Positions 26,246 through 34,843 of a stretch of 64,000 bases of DNA are shown piece after piece. How positions within the stretch are numbered: position 1 is the first letter of the stretch; each line of letters starts with the position of its first letter. The stretch comes from CAWBQO01 sp963790965 (GTDB taxonomy: Bacteria; Bacteroidota; Rhodothermia; Rhodothermales; DASSAV01), in the NCBI GenBank assembly GCA_963790965.1, contig CAWBQO010000003.1:744001-808000 (forward strand). The letters run 5' to 3'. The notes beneath the pieces were generated by a model that worked only from the letters and a program-made list of their open reading frames with translations, searched no databases and was not told where the DNA came from. Both the position numbers and the translations under genes were made by a program.

Positions 26246-26977
26246 TCAAACGCCGACGAGAACGAGGGCGGCATAAGATACGCATCCGATGAGGAAGGCA
26301 CCGAACCGGCTCTTACGCTCCTCCGGCAGTTCTTCCTTGAGCACGTTCAGCACGACGCCGCCGGCCAGAACAGCAAACATCGTGTAGATGATCGTCGCGC
26401 TGAGCAGTTCGAGTCGCCCTATGGCCCAGCCGACAAGGACGGCCACGGCCAGAATCCATCGTCCGATGCACGTATAGCGATCCTTGTGATGCTCGCGCAG
26501 TCCATAGTCGTTCACGACGAAGTGCAGGGCCATGGCGATAGCGAAGTTGATCAGGACGACCGTGCCTTCCTCGGCGCGGCGCGAGAGCAGTTCGCCAACG
26601 ATGGCATTGTAGACGGCAAAGCTCGACAGGTGAACCCAGAAGATGCCGGGCGGCGGCTTGTCGTCTTTCTTCGGCGATGCGAGGACCATGCGCTCCAGGC
26701 CGTAAAAAAACACCAGACCTACGAGCGCGAAGAGGTACTCGATCGGAAGAGACCCAAGCCCGTCGGCGATGCGACCGATCTCATCCTGCCGCTCACTGAG
26801 TTCCGGGAGCATATGGACGAAGACGTACGCCACCGACACCCCGCCCGCGATAGAAAGCCACCGGCTCCGCGGGATGCCTTGCAGGAACCGGAGCTTCCCC
26901 GCAAAGAGGTGAACGGCAGCCAGCGTCACCGCACCGAGGAGCGTGGGCAATAGGAAATTTGAATTGCCTCCTTCCAT
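26246..26977 (-). CDS. ZIP-like multi-pass membrane protein
   Basis: 243 residues from ATG 26977, preceded by AAAGG in the expected place. Seven or eight hydrophobic segments are visible. The segment SVAYVFVHMLPEL carries an HxxxxE pattern that recalls the metal-binding helix of ZIP transporters, and a second acidic motif, NVLKEELPEE, lies near the C-terminus; a polar loop with KKDDKPPP sits in the middle. Conserved His/Glu placement is only partly ZIP-like, so zinc or other divalent-metal transport is a tentative assignment. Confidence 0.55.
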   Translation of the reverse strand: MEGGNSNFLLPTLLGAVTLAAVHLFAGKLRFLQGIPRSRWLSIAGGVSVAYVFVHMLPELSERQDEIGRIADGLGSLPIEYLFALVGLVFFYGLERMVLASPKKDDKPPPGIFWVHLSSFAVYNAIVGELLSRRAEEGTVVLINFAIAMALHFVVNDYGLREHHKDRYTCIGRWILAVAVLVGWAIGRLELLSATIIYTMFAVLAGGVVLNVLKEELPEERKSRFGAFLIGCVSYAALVLVGV

Positions 26978-27193
26978 TCTACCTTTCAGATGCTGTAGAA
27001 TGCAAGATAGCCTCTCTGCATGATCGTATTCGCAACGGCTCCGAAACGAGGTGGTGGGCGGCGGCGCGCCATCCGGCAACAGATGGGTAAAGGATCAGGG
27101 CGGGAGCGCACTGTTTGTCCCGGCAGTCCGTACCTTCGGAGCGAGAACCCCCGCGATCCCTACAACCTCACGGCCCGGGCCGTCTGTAGCACT

Positions 27194-27724
27194 TTGGCAA
27201 AGAAGTCCCTCGCAACCCGGCCCGGCAAGCGCGTCCGCAACCAGGCCCCTCCCTCTTCCTCTGACGCGGCAATGCGCCGGGTGGAGCGGCTGGCGTACCT
27301 GCTCGACAACTCCATCCGGGTCCCGGGCACGAAGTACAGAATCGGGTACGACGCCATCGTCGGGCTTGTCCCGGGCGTGGGCGATGCGGCCGGACTCGCG
27401 CTCTCTTCGTACATCATCGTCGAGGCCGTGCGGCTTGGCGTGCCGAGCCGCGCAATCGTTCAAATGGTTTTCAACGTGGGACTGGAAACGCTGGCGGGTA
27501 CCGTGCCAATCGCCGGCGATCTCTTCGACGCTACCTGGAAGGCGAACGCGCGGAACATGGACCTCATCCGGGCGCACCACGAGCCGGATTTCGTCTCTCT
27601 CCGGCCAAGCAACAGCAGGTATTTGCGCAACGCCATCGTCATCATGATGGCGGGGCTGGGCGCGGTCATCGTCCTCCTCGTTCTCCTCATCCGCTGGGTG
27701 GTGGGGACGGGCGTGTTTTCATAA
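27194..27724 (+). CDS. DUF4112 membrane protein
   Basis: 176 residues from TTG 27194 (AKKSLATRPGKR). ATG 27272 is an alternative, giving RRVERLAYLLDN; neither has a clear ribosome site. The core VERLAYLLDNSIRVPGTKYRIGYDAIVGLVPGVGD and the following GTVPIAGDLFDATWKANARN define DUF4112. There is a hydrophobic central helix pair and one C-terminal membrane segment (VIIMMAGLGAVIVLLVLLI). Function is unknown for the family. A small membrane protein gene follows after 22 bp and may share the transcript. Confidence 0.75.
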   Translation: MAKKSLATRPGKRVRNQAPPSSSDAAMRRVERLAYLLDNSIRVPGTKYRIGYDAIVGLVPGVGDAAGLALSSYIIVEAVRLGVPSRAIVQMVFNVGLETLAGTVPIAGDLFDATWKANARNMDLIRAHHEPDFVSLRPSNSRYLRNAIVIMMAGLGAVIVLLVLLIRWVVGTGVFS

Positions 27725-27746
27725 CCCGCCCCACTCCCCTGCCCGC

Positions 27747-28136
27747 ATGGTCAGTATTCTCTTTGTCGCGGCAGCGTTCATCTGGGTGCTTTCCAGGATG
27801 AAGCTCTGGAAGCGCGTTTTCAATGTGCGCCGCGAGATGCGCTCGGCCATTCGGCGGCGCGCGTTCTGGCGGTACTATGTTTCCATTCGCATACGCGAGT
27901 TGCTCGGCGTCATTGGCTTCATCCTGGCCGCCGTGGCGACGATCCTTTCCGAGGAGTTTGGCTACGTCTTTTTGCACCGGTGGAGCATCATCATCCTCTA
28001 TACGCTTTACGCCTGCATCGCGCTCTACGTCGTCTATTTGATCGTCGATTTCATGCGGCTCCGGAAGCGATGGAAGCGCCTGATGGTCTGGCGAACGGCA
28101 CATCCGCTGTATAAGGCACGGCGAGAGCGGCCTTAA
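27747..28136 (+). CDS. Small membrane protein, unknown function
   Basis: 129 residues with three hydrophobic segments (near residues 3-15, 55-70 and 80-100) separated by strongly basic stretches such as RREMRSAIRRRAFWRYY and RLRKRWKRLMVWR. The N-terminal MVSILFVAAAFIWVLS could be a signal anchor. No family was recognised. The hydrophobic and positive-inside patterns argue for a real gene rather than a shadow. Its last 86 bp overlap the end of the methyltransferase gene on the other strand. Confidence 0.55.
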   Translation: MVSILFVAAAFIWVLSRMKLWKRVFNVRREMRSAIRRRAFWRYYVSIRIRELLGVIGFILAAVATILSEEFGYVFLHRWSIIILYTLYACIALYVVYLIVDFMRLRKRWKRLMVWRTAHPLYKARRERP

Positions 28137-28725
28137 AGAGACCGAGAAAAACGGGGGGTTCTTCCTTCACGATGCGCAGCCCGGCCGCCCTCGAAAGCGG
28201 ACCGAGCCGCCGATTGATGTTCGAAAACAAGACGTGCGTCACGGCCCCGATGCTCTGCCGCAGTAGCCCTGCAACCCGCTCGTCGGGCAAGAACTTGTCG
28301 AAGATCCCGATGCGGCCGCCCGGCGCGAGGACCCGGCGCGCCTCCGACAAGCACGCGACCGGCTCGGGTGCTACGGCGACGATAGCGTGGAGGAGCAGGC
28401 AGTCGAACGATCCCGACGCGAACGTGAGACGGGCGGCATCCATGAGGTGGCTCTCGACGGGCATCTGAAGGTGCTCGGCTCGGGCCTCTGCCCGGCGGAG
28501 CATCCCCGGCGAAATGTCGACGAGCGTTACGTGAACGCCCCGCGGCAGGAGCGGCAGGTCGAGGCCCGTGCCCGCGCCCACAATCAGCACGCGCTCGCCG
28601 GGGCGGAGTGCGACCAGCGCGAGGCTCTGCCGCCTGCCCCGGGTGAGCAGGCGTCCGATGGGGTCGTAGAAGGGCGCGTACAGATCGTACCGCATCCGAT
28701 TCCACGCAGGCGTGTTGATATTCAT
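28051..28725 (-). CDS. Class I SAM-dependent methyltransferase
   Basis: 224 residues. The SAM-binding core is clear: ERVLIVGAGTGLDLPLL (motif I), VTLVDISPGMLRRAE (acidic strand 2), LMDAARLTFASGSFDCLLLHA (motif post-II/III) and LAPGGRIGIFDKF. The N-terminal YDLYAPFYDPIGRLL recalls the UbiE/phospholipid N-methyltransferase group. The substrate cannot be read; with pssA nearby (3 kb away, other side of a gene) phosphatidylethanolamine is conceivable but unsupported. The last 20 or so residues are poorly conserved-looking and lie in the overlap with the facing small membrane protein gene. Confidence 0.8.
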   Translation of the reverse strand: MNINTPAWNRMRYDLYAPFYDPIGRLLTRGRRQSLALVALRPGERVLIVGAGTGLDLPLLPRGVHVTLVDISPGMLRRAEARAEHLQMPVESHLMDAARLTFASGSFDCLLLHAIVAVAPEPVACLSEARRVLAPGGRIGIFDKFLPDERVAGLLRQSIGAVTHVLFSNINRRLGPLSRAAGLRIVKEEPPVFLGLFKAALAVPYTADVPFARPSGASIASGAA

Positions 28726-28806
28726 GAGCGTCGGGTTGGCATGGATGAAGGACGATGCCGGCCAAGATGAGGCCGGATTCTCACCTAATTTAACGCCGGG
28801 CGTCCG

Positions 28807-28814
28807 TATCTTTG
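28807..28814 (+). promoter_or_regulatory. Possible Bacteroidota-type -7 element
   Basis: TATCTTTG fits the Bacteroidota sigma-ABfr consensus TAnnTTTG exactly. It lies 62 bases before the ATG of the phosphohexomutase gene. No TTG is found at the expected -33 distance (the sequence there is AT-rich: CTAATTTAA), so it is a partial match in a plausible place. Confidence 0.35.
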
Positions 28815-28875
28815 CGGCTCATCCTTCTCGAGTGCCGAAACCTGTTCGGCGACTTAGAACCCGATTCCTTCTTCT

Positions 28876-30300
28876 ATGCCAAAGATAAAGTTCGGCACCG
28901 ACGGCTGGCGCGCCGTCATCGCCCGCGATTTCACGTTTGCCAATCTCGACCTCGTGACGCAGGCCACGGCGCAGTGGCTCCGTCGCACGTTCGGCGTTTC
29001 CCCGAAGATCGTGATCGGCCACGACACGCGCTTCATGGGGCGCGCCTTCGCCGAGGCGGCGGCCACGCGGTTTGCCTCGGAGGGCATTAACGTGCTGTTT
29101 GCGAGCACCATCGCCACGACTCCCGCCATTTCGTGGGCGACGAAGGAATTTGGCTGCAATGCCGGCATCGTGATCACGGCCAGCCACAACCCGCCGCAGT
29201 ACAGCGGATTCAAGATCAAGGCCGACTTTGGCGGCCCGGCCTCGCCCGAGATGATCGCGGCCGTGGAGGCTGAACTGGATCATCTCGAAGAACGCACGCC
29301 GCCGCACGAGTCCTTCGACGACTACCGGCGAGCCGGACTGATCGACGTGGTGGACCTCGAATCGGACTACGAGGCCATGCTCCACAGCCGGCTCGATCTC
29401 ACTGCGATCATTAAAGGCGGTCTGAAGATTGCGCATGACGCCATGTTCGGCGCGAGCTTTGGTGCGGTTACGAGGCTGCTCGGACCCTCGCAGGTCGTTG
29501 AACTGCACTGCGACTGGAACCCGGGCTTCCACGGGCAGGCTCCGGAACCGATCGCGCGCAACCTCGAGGAGCTTTCTCGGCTCGTCGTCGAGCAAGATTG
29601 CGATCTCGGATTGGCGAACGACGGCGACGCAGACCGCATCGGCCTCTATGACGAACGAGGGCAGTTCGTCGATTCCCACCAGATTCTGGCGCTCCTCATC
29701 AAGTATCTCCACACGGAGCGCGGCCTGTCGGGCGACATTGTCAAGACCTTCTCCACCACGCACATGCTCGACCGGATGGGCGAGAAGTACGGGTTGAAGG
29801 TCCACACGCGGCCTATCGGCTTCAAGTACATCGGCTCCATGATCGTGGAGGGCGACGTACTCGTCGGCGGCGAGGAGTCGGGAGGCATCGCGGTCAAGGG
29901 GCACATTCCGGAGCGCGACGGCATCTACATCGGGTTGCTCATCGCCGAGATGATGGTCAAGCGCGGCAAAAAGCTCTCTGAACTCGTGCAGGAACTTGCC
30001 GACGAATTCGGTCCGCACGTGGCGCGCCGCACGGACATTCACACGACGAACGAGAAGAAGCAGGCGATTCTGGAACGGCTGAAGGGCGGCGGACTCACCG
30101 AGATCGCGGGTAAGAAGGTGAACGAGGTTGCCACCCTCGACGGGTTCAAGCACCTGATGACGGACGGCTGGCTGCTCGTGCGTCCGTCCGGCACCGAACC
30201 CGTGCTGCGCATCTACGACGAAGCCGCCACACCGGAAGAAGCCAACGCCCTGATCGCCGACGCACTGGAGCAGCTTGGGGTGCAAGAGGAGCGTCACTGA
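28876..30300 (+). CDS. Phosphohexomutase (phosphoglucomutase/phosphomannomutase family)
   Basis: 474 residues. The four-domain alpha-D-phosphohexomutase signature is complete: substrate-start KFGTDGWRA, phosphoserine loop TASHNP (residues 101-106, Ser103), metal loop DGDADR, sugar-binding GGEESGG and phosphate-binding RPSGTEPVLRIY. It interconverts hexose 1- and 6-phosphates for polysaccharide and nucleotide-sugar synthesis. Which sugar (glucose, mannose or glucosamine) cannot be fixed, although the length and KFGTDGWRA resemble phosphoglucomutase/phosphomannomutase rather than GlmM. A strong stem-loop follows 21 bases after the stop. Confidence 0.92.
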   Translation: MPKIKFGTDGWRAVIARDFTFANLDLVTQATAQWLRRTFGVSPKIVIGHDTRFMGRAFAEAAATRFASEGINVLFASTIATTPAISWATKEFGCNAGIVITASHNPPQYSGFKIKADFGGPASPEMIAAVEAELDHLEERTPPHESFDDYRRAGLIDVVDLESDYEAMLHSRLDLTAIIKGGLKIAHDAMFGASFGAVTRLLGPSQVVELHCDWNPGFHGQAPEPIARNLEELSRLVVEQDCDLGLANDGDADRIGLYDERGQFVDSHQILALLIKYLHTERGLSGDIVKTFSTTHMLDRMGEKYGLKVHTRPIGFKYIGSMIVEGDVLVGGEESGGIAVKGHIPERDGIYIGLLIAEMMVKRGKKLSELVQELADEFGPHVARRTDIHTTNEKKQAILERLKGGGLTEIAGKKVNEVATLDGFKHLMTDGWLLVRPSGTEPVLRIYDEAATPEEANALIADALEQLGVQEERH

Positions 30301-30321
30301 CGCGGTCCGTTAACCGGCATC

Positions 30322-30358
30322 GCCGAGGCCCCGCAGCACACCGTTTGGGGGCCTCGGC
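30322..30358 (+). terminator. Stem-loop after the phosphohexomutase gene
   Basis: An 11-bp perfect inverted repeat, GCCGAGGCCCC (30322-30332) and GGGGCCTCGGC (30348-30358), with a 15-base loop. It begins 21 bases after the stop codon. A CCGG at either side could extend the stem. There is no run of T after it, so it may be an RNA-stabilising end or a Rho-linked terminator rather than a classic intrinsic one. Confidence 0.5.
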
Positions 30359-30582
30359 CAATAACCGGAGGCTAACTGTGCTGCAAACCTTCTTCCGCCT
30401 TGAAGATCGACCTTTTAGAGATAGATGCGTGTGGCAGGAGTCGGCAGTGGCGGTGCGCAGTTTGCCGACCAATGCTCTTCGCTACAGTACCGCGACAGTA
30501 TTTCCGGCCGGCCAATCGCTGCGCCCAAAGAAGCGACCTTTGCCCCGATGGTCAAGCAACGATCATTGCCTATGAGGCTGTT

Positions 30583-30696
30583 AAAACAACAGAACGCGCT
30601 GTTTGTAGCTGACGACATGGACCAGAGAACCACCGCAACGTCCCCCTTGAGGGGGATTCAAGGGGGTGTTAGGCGGCATTCCAAATTCATACATCG
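30583..30696 (-). repeat. Dispersed repeat family 1, copy B
   Basis: Read on the minus strand, this matches copy A at 2898-3008 from CGATGTATGAATTTGG through the C5/G5 core to GCGCGTTCTGTTG. The core here is longer (CCCCCTTGAATCCCCCTCAA then G5), so it can fold in two alternative ways. The copies are 27.6 kb apart and inverted. Matches are interrupted by substitutions, suggesting an old family. Confidence 0.7.
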
Positions 30697-30790
30697 TCCC
30701 GAATACGTGCGATACATCCCATCGACAGTAATTAAATAGCCTCCTATGTATCGATCGGAAGTTCGTTGTCTCCAGACACGTGAGTGCTGT

Positions 30791-30858
30791 TAATCAGCAG
30801 CGCAGCGAAGCACTTAAGCAGGCGGGCAGGACAGATCCTTCACTTCGTTCAGAATGAC
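30791..30858 (-). repeat. Dispersed palindromic repeat family 2, single copy
   Basis: On the minus strand the left arm reads GTCATTCTGAACGAAGTGAA followed by GGATCTG, and the right arm GTGCTTCGCTGCGCTGCTGA. The arms are imperfect inverted copies of each other. The left arm matches the units at 56.6, 56.9, 57.3 and 57.5 kb. This is a REP-like element, inverted with respect to that cluster. Confidence 0.7.
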
Positions 30859-31111
30859 GGGCGGAAGGTCTTCTTCGGCGGTACGAACTCGACGGATCTG
30901 GGCAGGGAACGATCTACCCGGCACATTACCTGTAGCAGGACCCGTTATCACCCACCAGCGACAGACCTGAAAAGCCAGTCTCCATCATCACGCAGCCGGT
31001 TCAAATCTGCAGTCGGATAAGCATCACCCCGGCTCCTATCTGCAGAGCAGGAGTCACGGCGAGGAGGAACACGTCACCTGCACGAGGCGAGTTGCTGTCA
31101 TTGAGCGCCTC

Positions 31112-31486
31112 CTACGCCCGGGTGCCGGCGTACTGCAATAACAGGGATGATGCCAAGACGAGCAGGACGGGACCTCTTCTGCCGTTGGCCAAATAAACAC
31201 CTGCAGAGTTTCCGGCCGCCGATCCGACCAGCGCGCCCACGATCATGCCGCGGGTGACTGGAAACATACAGTCGAAGCACTCGGAATCAATCCGATATCC
31301 TATAGCCGTCCCCGCGAGGAGGCCGACTCCTGTTCCCGCGGCCGAACCGCCGAGCAGTAGCCACGGCGACGTATCCGGTCTTATCTGATCGTTGGGGGGA
31401 TCGACGGCCGGTTTCTGGTGGATACCAGCAGGACGACCCCAGTCGGGCGTTGTAACCGGCTGTGCCGCTGCCATCTTGACGGGCAA
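31112..31486 (-). pseudogene. Small membrane protein gene, possibly with decayed start
   Basis: The frame ends at 31112 and codes for a Gly/Ala-rich product with two hydrophobic segments (WLLLGGSAAGTGVGLLAGTAIGY and GMIVGALVGSAAGNSAGVYLAN, shown by their ends), like small glycine-zipper proteins. Upstream codons spell IVVALSFGALLPVKMAAAQ, a good signal peptide, but its first codon cannot be found: the frame is open only back to about 31550 where a TAG occurs, and no ATG, GTG or TTG precedes the signal core. The TTG used here (31484-31486) starts inside it. Either a start codon was lost, or an unusual start is used. Function unknown. Confidence 0.5.
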
Positions 31487-31768
31487 CAGCGCTCCAAAAC
31501 TAAGGGCAACGACAATCCGGATGCAGGACCCGCAGAAGGCGGTCTATTTACCCTGTCCGGACAAGGCTCGCTCACTCGTATTACGGTCCCGCATAGAAGC
31601 TCTCAGGGTGGCCCCTCCGGCGGCGGCTGCGTACGTTACCTCAAGAAATGCAACGCTGTGAGGCTTTTCAACTGGGGCACCATAATTTGCACTGTCCCGG
31701 CAGGTGCGGTGCACCCCAACCTCGACCCGCACGGTCGCCATCGAACAAGCCCTGCGAGAATCAGAAGC

Positions 31769-32650
31769 TCAATTTCGGTCTCTGTCCCGATAGGACGCCA
31801 CCTCCTCCGGCTCCGCGTGGAGGATGTCCTGGGTGATGCGCCAGAGGGCCTGCCCGATGCAGTACGTGATGTACACGGCCGAGACGATCAGCAGACCGAC
31901 CTCCTGAAAGACGATGATCAGGATGACGGCCAGCCCATACGCGGCGGACTTCCGGGGCTTGGCCTTGATATAGCCGGGCGTCGGCTTGGGCACGGCGTCG
32001 AACGGGATGTTCGAGACCATCAGGAACGAGAGCACGAACACGATGGGAAGCAGGATCGTCATGTCCGCCGGACTGTACCGGCTGTACCATTCCGCGTCGC
32101 TGAAGTTGAGGATGAGCGCGCAGATGATGAGCGCCTGCCCCGGAATGGGGAGTCCGATGAAGTAGTCCTTTTTCTCGCCGTCGAACTGAATGTTGAAGCG
32201 CGCGAGACGCACGGCCCCGCAAACGACCGGCAGCGAGGCCACGATCAGCCCGAGCGGGCCGAGCTTGCTCAGGCCAAAGACGTAGACGAGGTAAGACGGC
32301 GCGACGCCAAAGGACACCACATCGGCGAGCGAGTCGAGCTCCGTGCCGAAGAGGCTGTGGCTGTTCGTCAGGCGCGCCATCATGCCGTCGAGCACGTCGA
32401 AGAAAGCGGCAAGAACGATGAGCCAGCAAGCCCACGCAAAGCGCCCGTTATGAACCTGCGTGACGGCGAGGAAGCCGCTGAACAGGTTCATGAGCGTAAA
32501 GAACGACGGTACGGCCTCGCGCGGAATGCGCCGTCGCGTGCCGCCCTGATGACGGGAGCGGTAGGCGCTCAGGCGCTCGCGAAAGCGTCGCTGCTTCATG
32601 CCCGGACTTGGCGGCCGGCCTCGGGTGCCGGCAAAGCGGGACTGCGGCAT
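31769..32650 (-). CDS. pssA: CDP-diacylglycerol-serine O-phosphatidyltransferase
   Basis: 293 residues. The CDP-alcohol phosphotransferase motif is intact: DGMMAR, then G and two Asp eight and four residues apart (LFGTELDSLADVVSFG). Six to eight membrane segments follow. It makes phosphatidylserine from CDP-diacylglycerol and serine. Its ATG shares one base with the stop of psd (TAATG), so psd and pssA are co-translated; together they give phosphatidylethanolamine. The N-terminal 35 residues are basic and low in hydrophobicity, so a later start is possible. Confidence 0.93.
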   Translation of the reverse strand: MPQSRFAGTRGRPPSPGMKQRRFRERLSAYRSRHQGGTRRRIPREAVPSFFTLMNLFSGFLAVTQVHNGRFAWACWLIVLAAFFDVLDGMMARLTNSHSLFGTELDSLADVVSFGVAPSYLVYVFGLSKLGPLGLIVASLPVVCGAVRLARFNIQFDGEKKDYFIGLPIPGQALIICALILNFSDAEWYSRYSPADMTILLPIVFVLSFLMVSNIPFDAVPKPTPGYIKAKPRKSAAYGLAVILIIVFQEVGLLIVSAVYITYCIGQALWRITQDILHAEPEEVASYRDRDRN

Positions 32651-33363
32651 TAGCTCCTCACCATAAATGGGCGCTCGGATAAAGGCGCATCCGGGGCGGC
32701 GGGTGCCGTGATCCGTCCCATAATCGTCAGGCCCGCCTGCACGCGGTCACCCACCTTAAGTCCGATGGAGACGTGGGGCGGCACGAGAATGTCCATACGC
32801 GATCCGAACTTGACCATACCGAAGCGCTCGCCCGCCGCGAGATGATCGCCCACCCGCGGGTAATACACGATCCGGCGAGCGACGGCACCTGCAATTTGCT
32901 TGAAGAGCACGCGGGTGCCGGTCGGATGACGCACGCCCAGCTCCGAGCGTTCGTTCTTCTCACTCGCCTTCGGGTGCCATGCGACGAGGTACTCGCCGGG
33001 CACGTAGTTCTCGTACTCCACCTCGCCGTCGCACGGCGCGCGGTTCACGTGTACGTTCAGGGGCGAAAGGAAGATCGACACTTGCGTGGCGGGGCCTTTC
33101 AGGTAGAGCGGTTCATGCTCGATGGGCGTTACCACTACGATCTTGCCGTCGGCCGGAGCCAACAGGATGTCGCCGTCTGCGGCTTCTCGGGGCGGCGTGC
33201 GGGCGGGATCGCGGAAAAAGTAGAGCGTAAAGGCGAGGACCAGTGCTGCCAGAAGGAAGAACAGGTAGGGCCAATAGGCCGGCGTCATGAAGCCGACAAA
33301 GACCAGGGCTACGGCGATGACCGCGGCGGAAGCGATGATGAAATAGCCTTCTTTTGCAAACAA
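32650..33363 (-). CDS. psd: Phosphatidylserine decarboxylase proenzyme
   Basis: 237 residues from TTG 33363, with AAAAGG eight bases before it on the minus strand. Two N-terminal membrane segments precede the catalytic domain: APADGKI (Asp72), SPLNVHVNR (His105) and the self-cleavage Gly187-Ser188 in VKFGSR, where Ser becomes the pyruvoyl group. The short length and FGSR instead of LGST place it in the small, archaeal-type PSD branch that is common in Bacteroidota. It decarboxylates phosphatidylserine. Start of pssA overlaps its stop. Confidence 0.93.
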   Translation of the reverse strand: MFAKEGYFIIASAAVIAVALVFVGFMTPAYWPYLFFLLAALVLAFTLYFFRDPARTPPREAADGDILLAPADGKIVVVTPIEHEPLYLKGPATQVSIFLSPLNVHVNRAPCDGEVEYENYVPGEYLVAWHPKASEKNERSELGVRHPTGTRVLFKQIAGAVARRIVYYPRVGDHLAAGERFGMVKFGSRMDILVPPHVSIGLKVGDRVQAGLTIMGRITAPAAPDAPLSERPFMVRS

Positions 33364-33496
33364 AGCACTAACCTTTTGTGCGAAACCAGATAATGACCCG
33401 GCCGTAGCAGATTTTCATTGTGACGGTTCACGCACCGTCCTCTTGGCACGCGAGCGAGTGAACGTAGATCCGGTAATTTAGCAACAATTCGGTCCC

Positions 33497-34825
33497 ATGC
33501 CACGTGTCTGCCTGCATACGCTCGGTTGCAAACTCAATTTTGCAGAAACTAGCACGCTTGCGCGCGAATTCGAGCGGCGCGGCTACCGTCTTGTCGGCAT
33601 GAAGGACGGGTCGGACGTGACCGTGTTCAACTCGTGCGCCGTGACGGAGGAAGCCGAGCGCAAGTGCAGGCAGCTCGTGCGCCGCGCCCGCCGGAAGAAT
33701 CCCGACGGATTCATCGTCGTGACGGGGTGCTACGCGCAGCTGCGCCCGGGCGAGATCGCGGACATACCCGGCGTCGACGCCGTAATCGGTTCGGCAGAAA
33801 AGCTCAACCTGTTCGGCCTTCTCGACGGCTTCCGACGGCCGGAAAAGACGCAGGTCTCCGTTTCCTGCATCGACTCCGCAATCGCGTTCAGCCCGGCGGT
33901 TGCGACGGGCGAGCGCACGCGGGCCTTTCTAAAGGTGCAGGACGGGTGCGACTACAGCTGTTCCTTCTGCACCATCCCGCAGGCGCGCGGAAGGAGCCGC
34001 TCGGCGCGCGTTGCGGATCTCGTGGGGCAGGCCGAGGAGGTGGCCGCATCGGGACGGCAAGAAATCGTGCTCAGCGGCGTGAACATCGGCCTCTTCGGTC
34101 AGGAGCGCGGCGAGACGCTGCTCGATTTGCTGAAAGCGCTGGACAAGGTGGACGGCGTCGAGCGCATCCGCATCTCTTCCATCGAGCCGAATCTGCTTAC
34201 GGACGAGATCATCGACTTCGTCGCTGCCTCGCGCACGTTCCAGCCGCACTTCCACCTGCCGCTCCAGAGCGGAGACGACTTTGTGCTCGGCAAGATGCGG
34301 CGTCGGTACCGGCGGGACGTTTACCGCGACCGCGTCTCCGCCATCATCGACCGTTTGCCGGACGCAGGTATAGGTGTGGACGTGATCGTCGGCTTCCCCG
34401 CCGAAACGGAGGAGCGCTTCGCTAATACGGAGGCATTCATCAACGAGCTGCCGGTTTCCTACCTTCACGTTTTCACGTACTCGGAGCGGCCGCACACGAA
34501 GGCGGTGGACGAACTTGACGCGATGGGCGGCCCGCGAGTGCCGCCGGAAGAGCGCTCCCGTCGCAACCGCCGTCTTCAGGTGCTGTCTGAAACCAAGCGA
34601 CGCGCATTTGCCGAGCGGCAAATCGGCACCAGGCGTTCCGTGCTCTGGGAGGCCGGTCATGCGGACGAAGTGTTGTACGGCTACACGGACAACTATGTCC
34701 GGGTTCAGAAACCCTTCGATGCCACCTGGATCGGAAAGTCGGAACGGGTACGCCTCGGGTCAATGGCCGACGACGGCACGATTGTGGTTGAGGAAGACGG
34801 TATGATCCCGCTTGTGCTCGCTTGA
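33497..34825 (+). CDS. mtaB: tRNA (ct6A37) methylthiotransferase MtaB
   Basis: 442 residues. The N-terminal UPF0004 domain starts HTLGCKLNFAETS, with three cluster-binding Cys (GCK, NSCAV, TGCYAQ). The radical SAM site is GCDYSCSFCTIPQARG (CxxxCxxC), followed by the conserved FHLPLQSGDDFVLGKMRRRY, and a C-terminal TRAM domain. LGCKLNF rather than LGCQMN points to MtaB rather than MiaB or RimO. It adds a methylthio group to t6A at tRNA position 37. A GAF-domain gene follows after 18 bp. Confidence 0.93.
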   Translation: MPRVCLHTLGCKLNFAETSTLAREFERRGYRLVGMKDGSDVTVFNSCAVTEEAERKCRQLVRRARRKNPDGFIVVTGCYAQLRPGEIADIPGVDAVIGSAEKLNLFGLLDGFRRPEKTQVSVSCIDSAIAFSPAVATGERTRAFLKVQDGCDYSCSFCTIPQARGRSRSARVADLVGQAEEVAASGRQEIVLSGVNIGLFGQERGETLLDLLKALDKVDGVERIRISSIEPNLLTDEIIDFVAASRTFQPHFHLPLQSGDDFVLGKMRRRYRRDVYRDRVSAIIDRLPDAGIGVDVIVGFPAETEERFANTEAFINELPVSYLHVFTYSERPHTKAVDELDAMGGPRVPPEERSRRNRRLQVLSETKRRAFAERQIGTRRSVLWEAGHADEVLYGYTDNYVRVQKPFDATWIGKSERVRLGSMADDGTIVVEEDGMIPLVLA

Positions 34826-34843
34826 ACAACCCGACAGCCCGTC

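Larger units (their letters stand above)
30301..31111. other. Intergenic stretch with terminator-like hairpin and dispersed repeats
   Basis: About 800 bp with no credible gene. It contains a stem-loop at 30322-30358, copy B of repeat family 1 (30583-30696, reversed), and a copy of a second palindromic repeat (30791-30858, reversed). The rest is unremarkable. Short frames on either strand lack domain or codon signals. Confidence 0.6.

Noticed and set aside
28819..30297. 492-codon minus-strand frame over the phosphohexomutase gene.
   Set aside because: The plus-strand gene has all catalytic motifs (TASHNP, DGDADR and others). The antisense frame has no coherent motif.
30415..30633. 72-codon minus-strand frame next to repeat copy B, coding for Cys- and Ser-rich residues.
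   Set aside because: Its start lies within the repeat, no domain or neighbour supports it, and the corresponding frame is broken at copy A.
30990..31012. GGTTCAAATC, resembling the T-loop of a tRNA.
   Set aside because: Neighbouring bases do not form the paired T-arm stem, and no acceptor stem or anticodon arm could be built around it.
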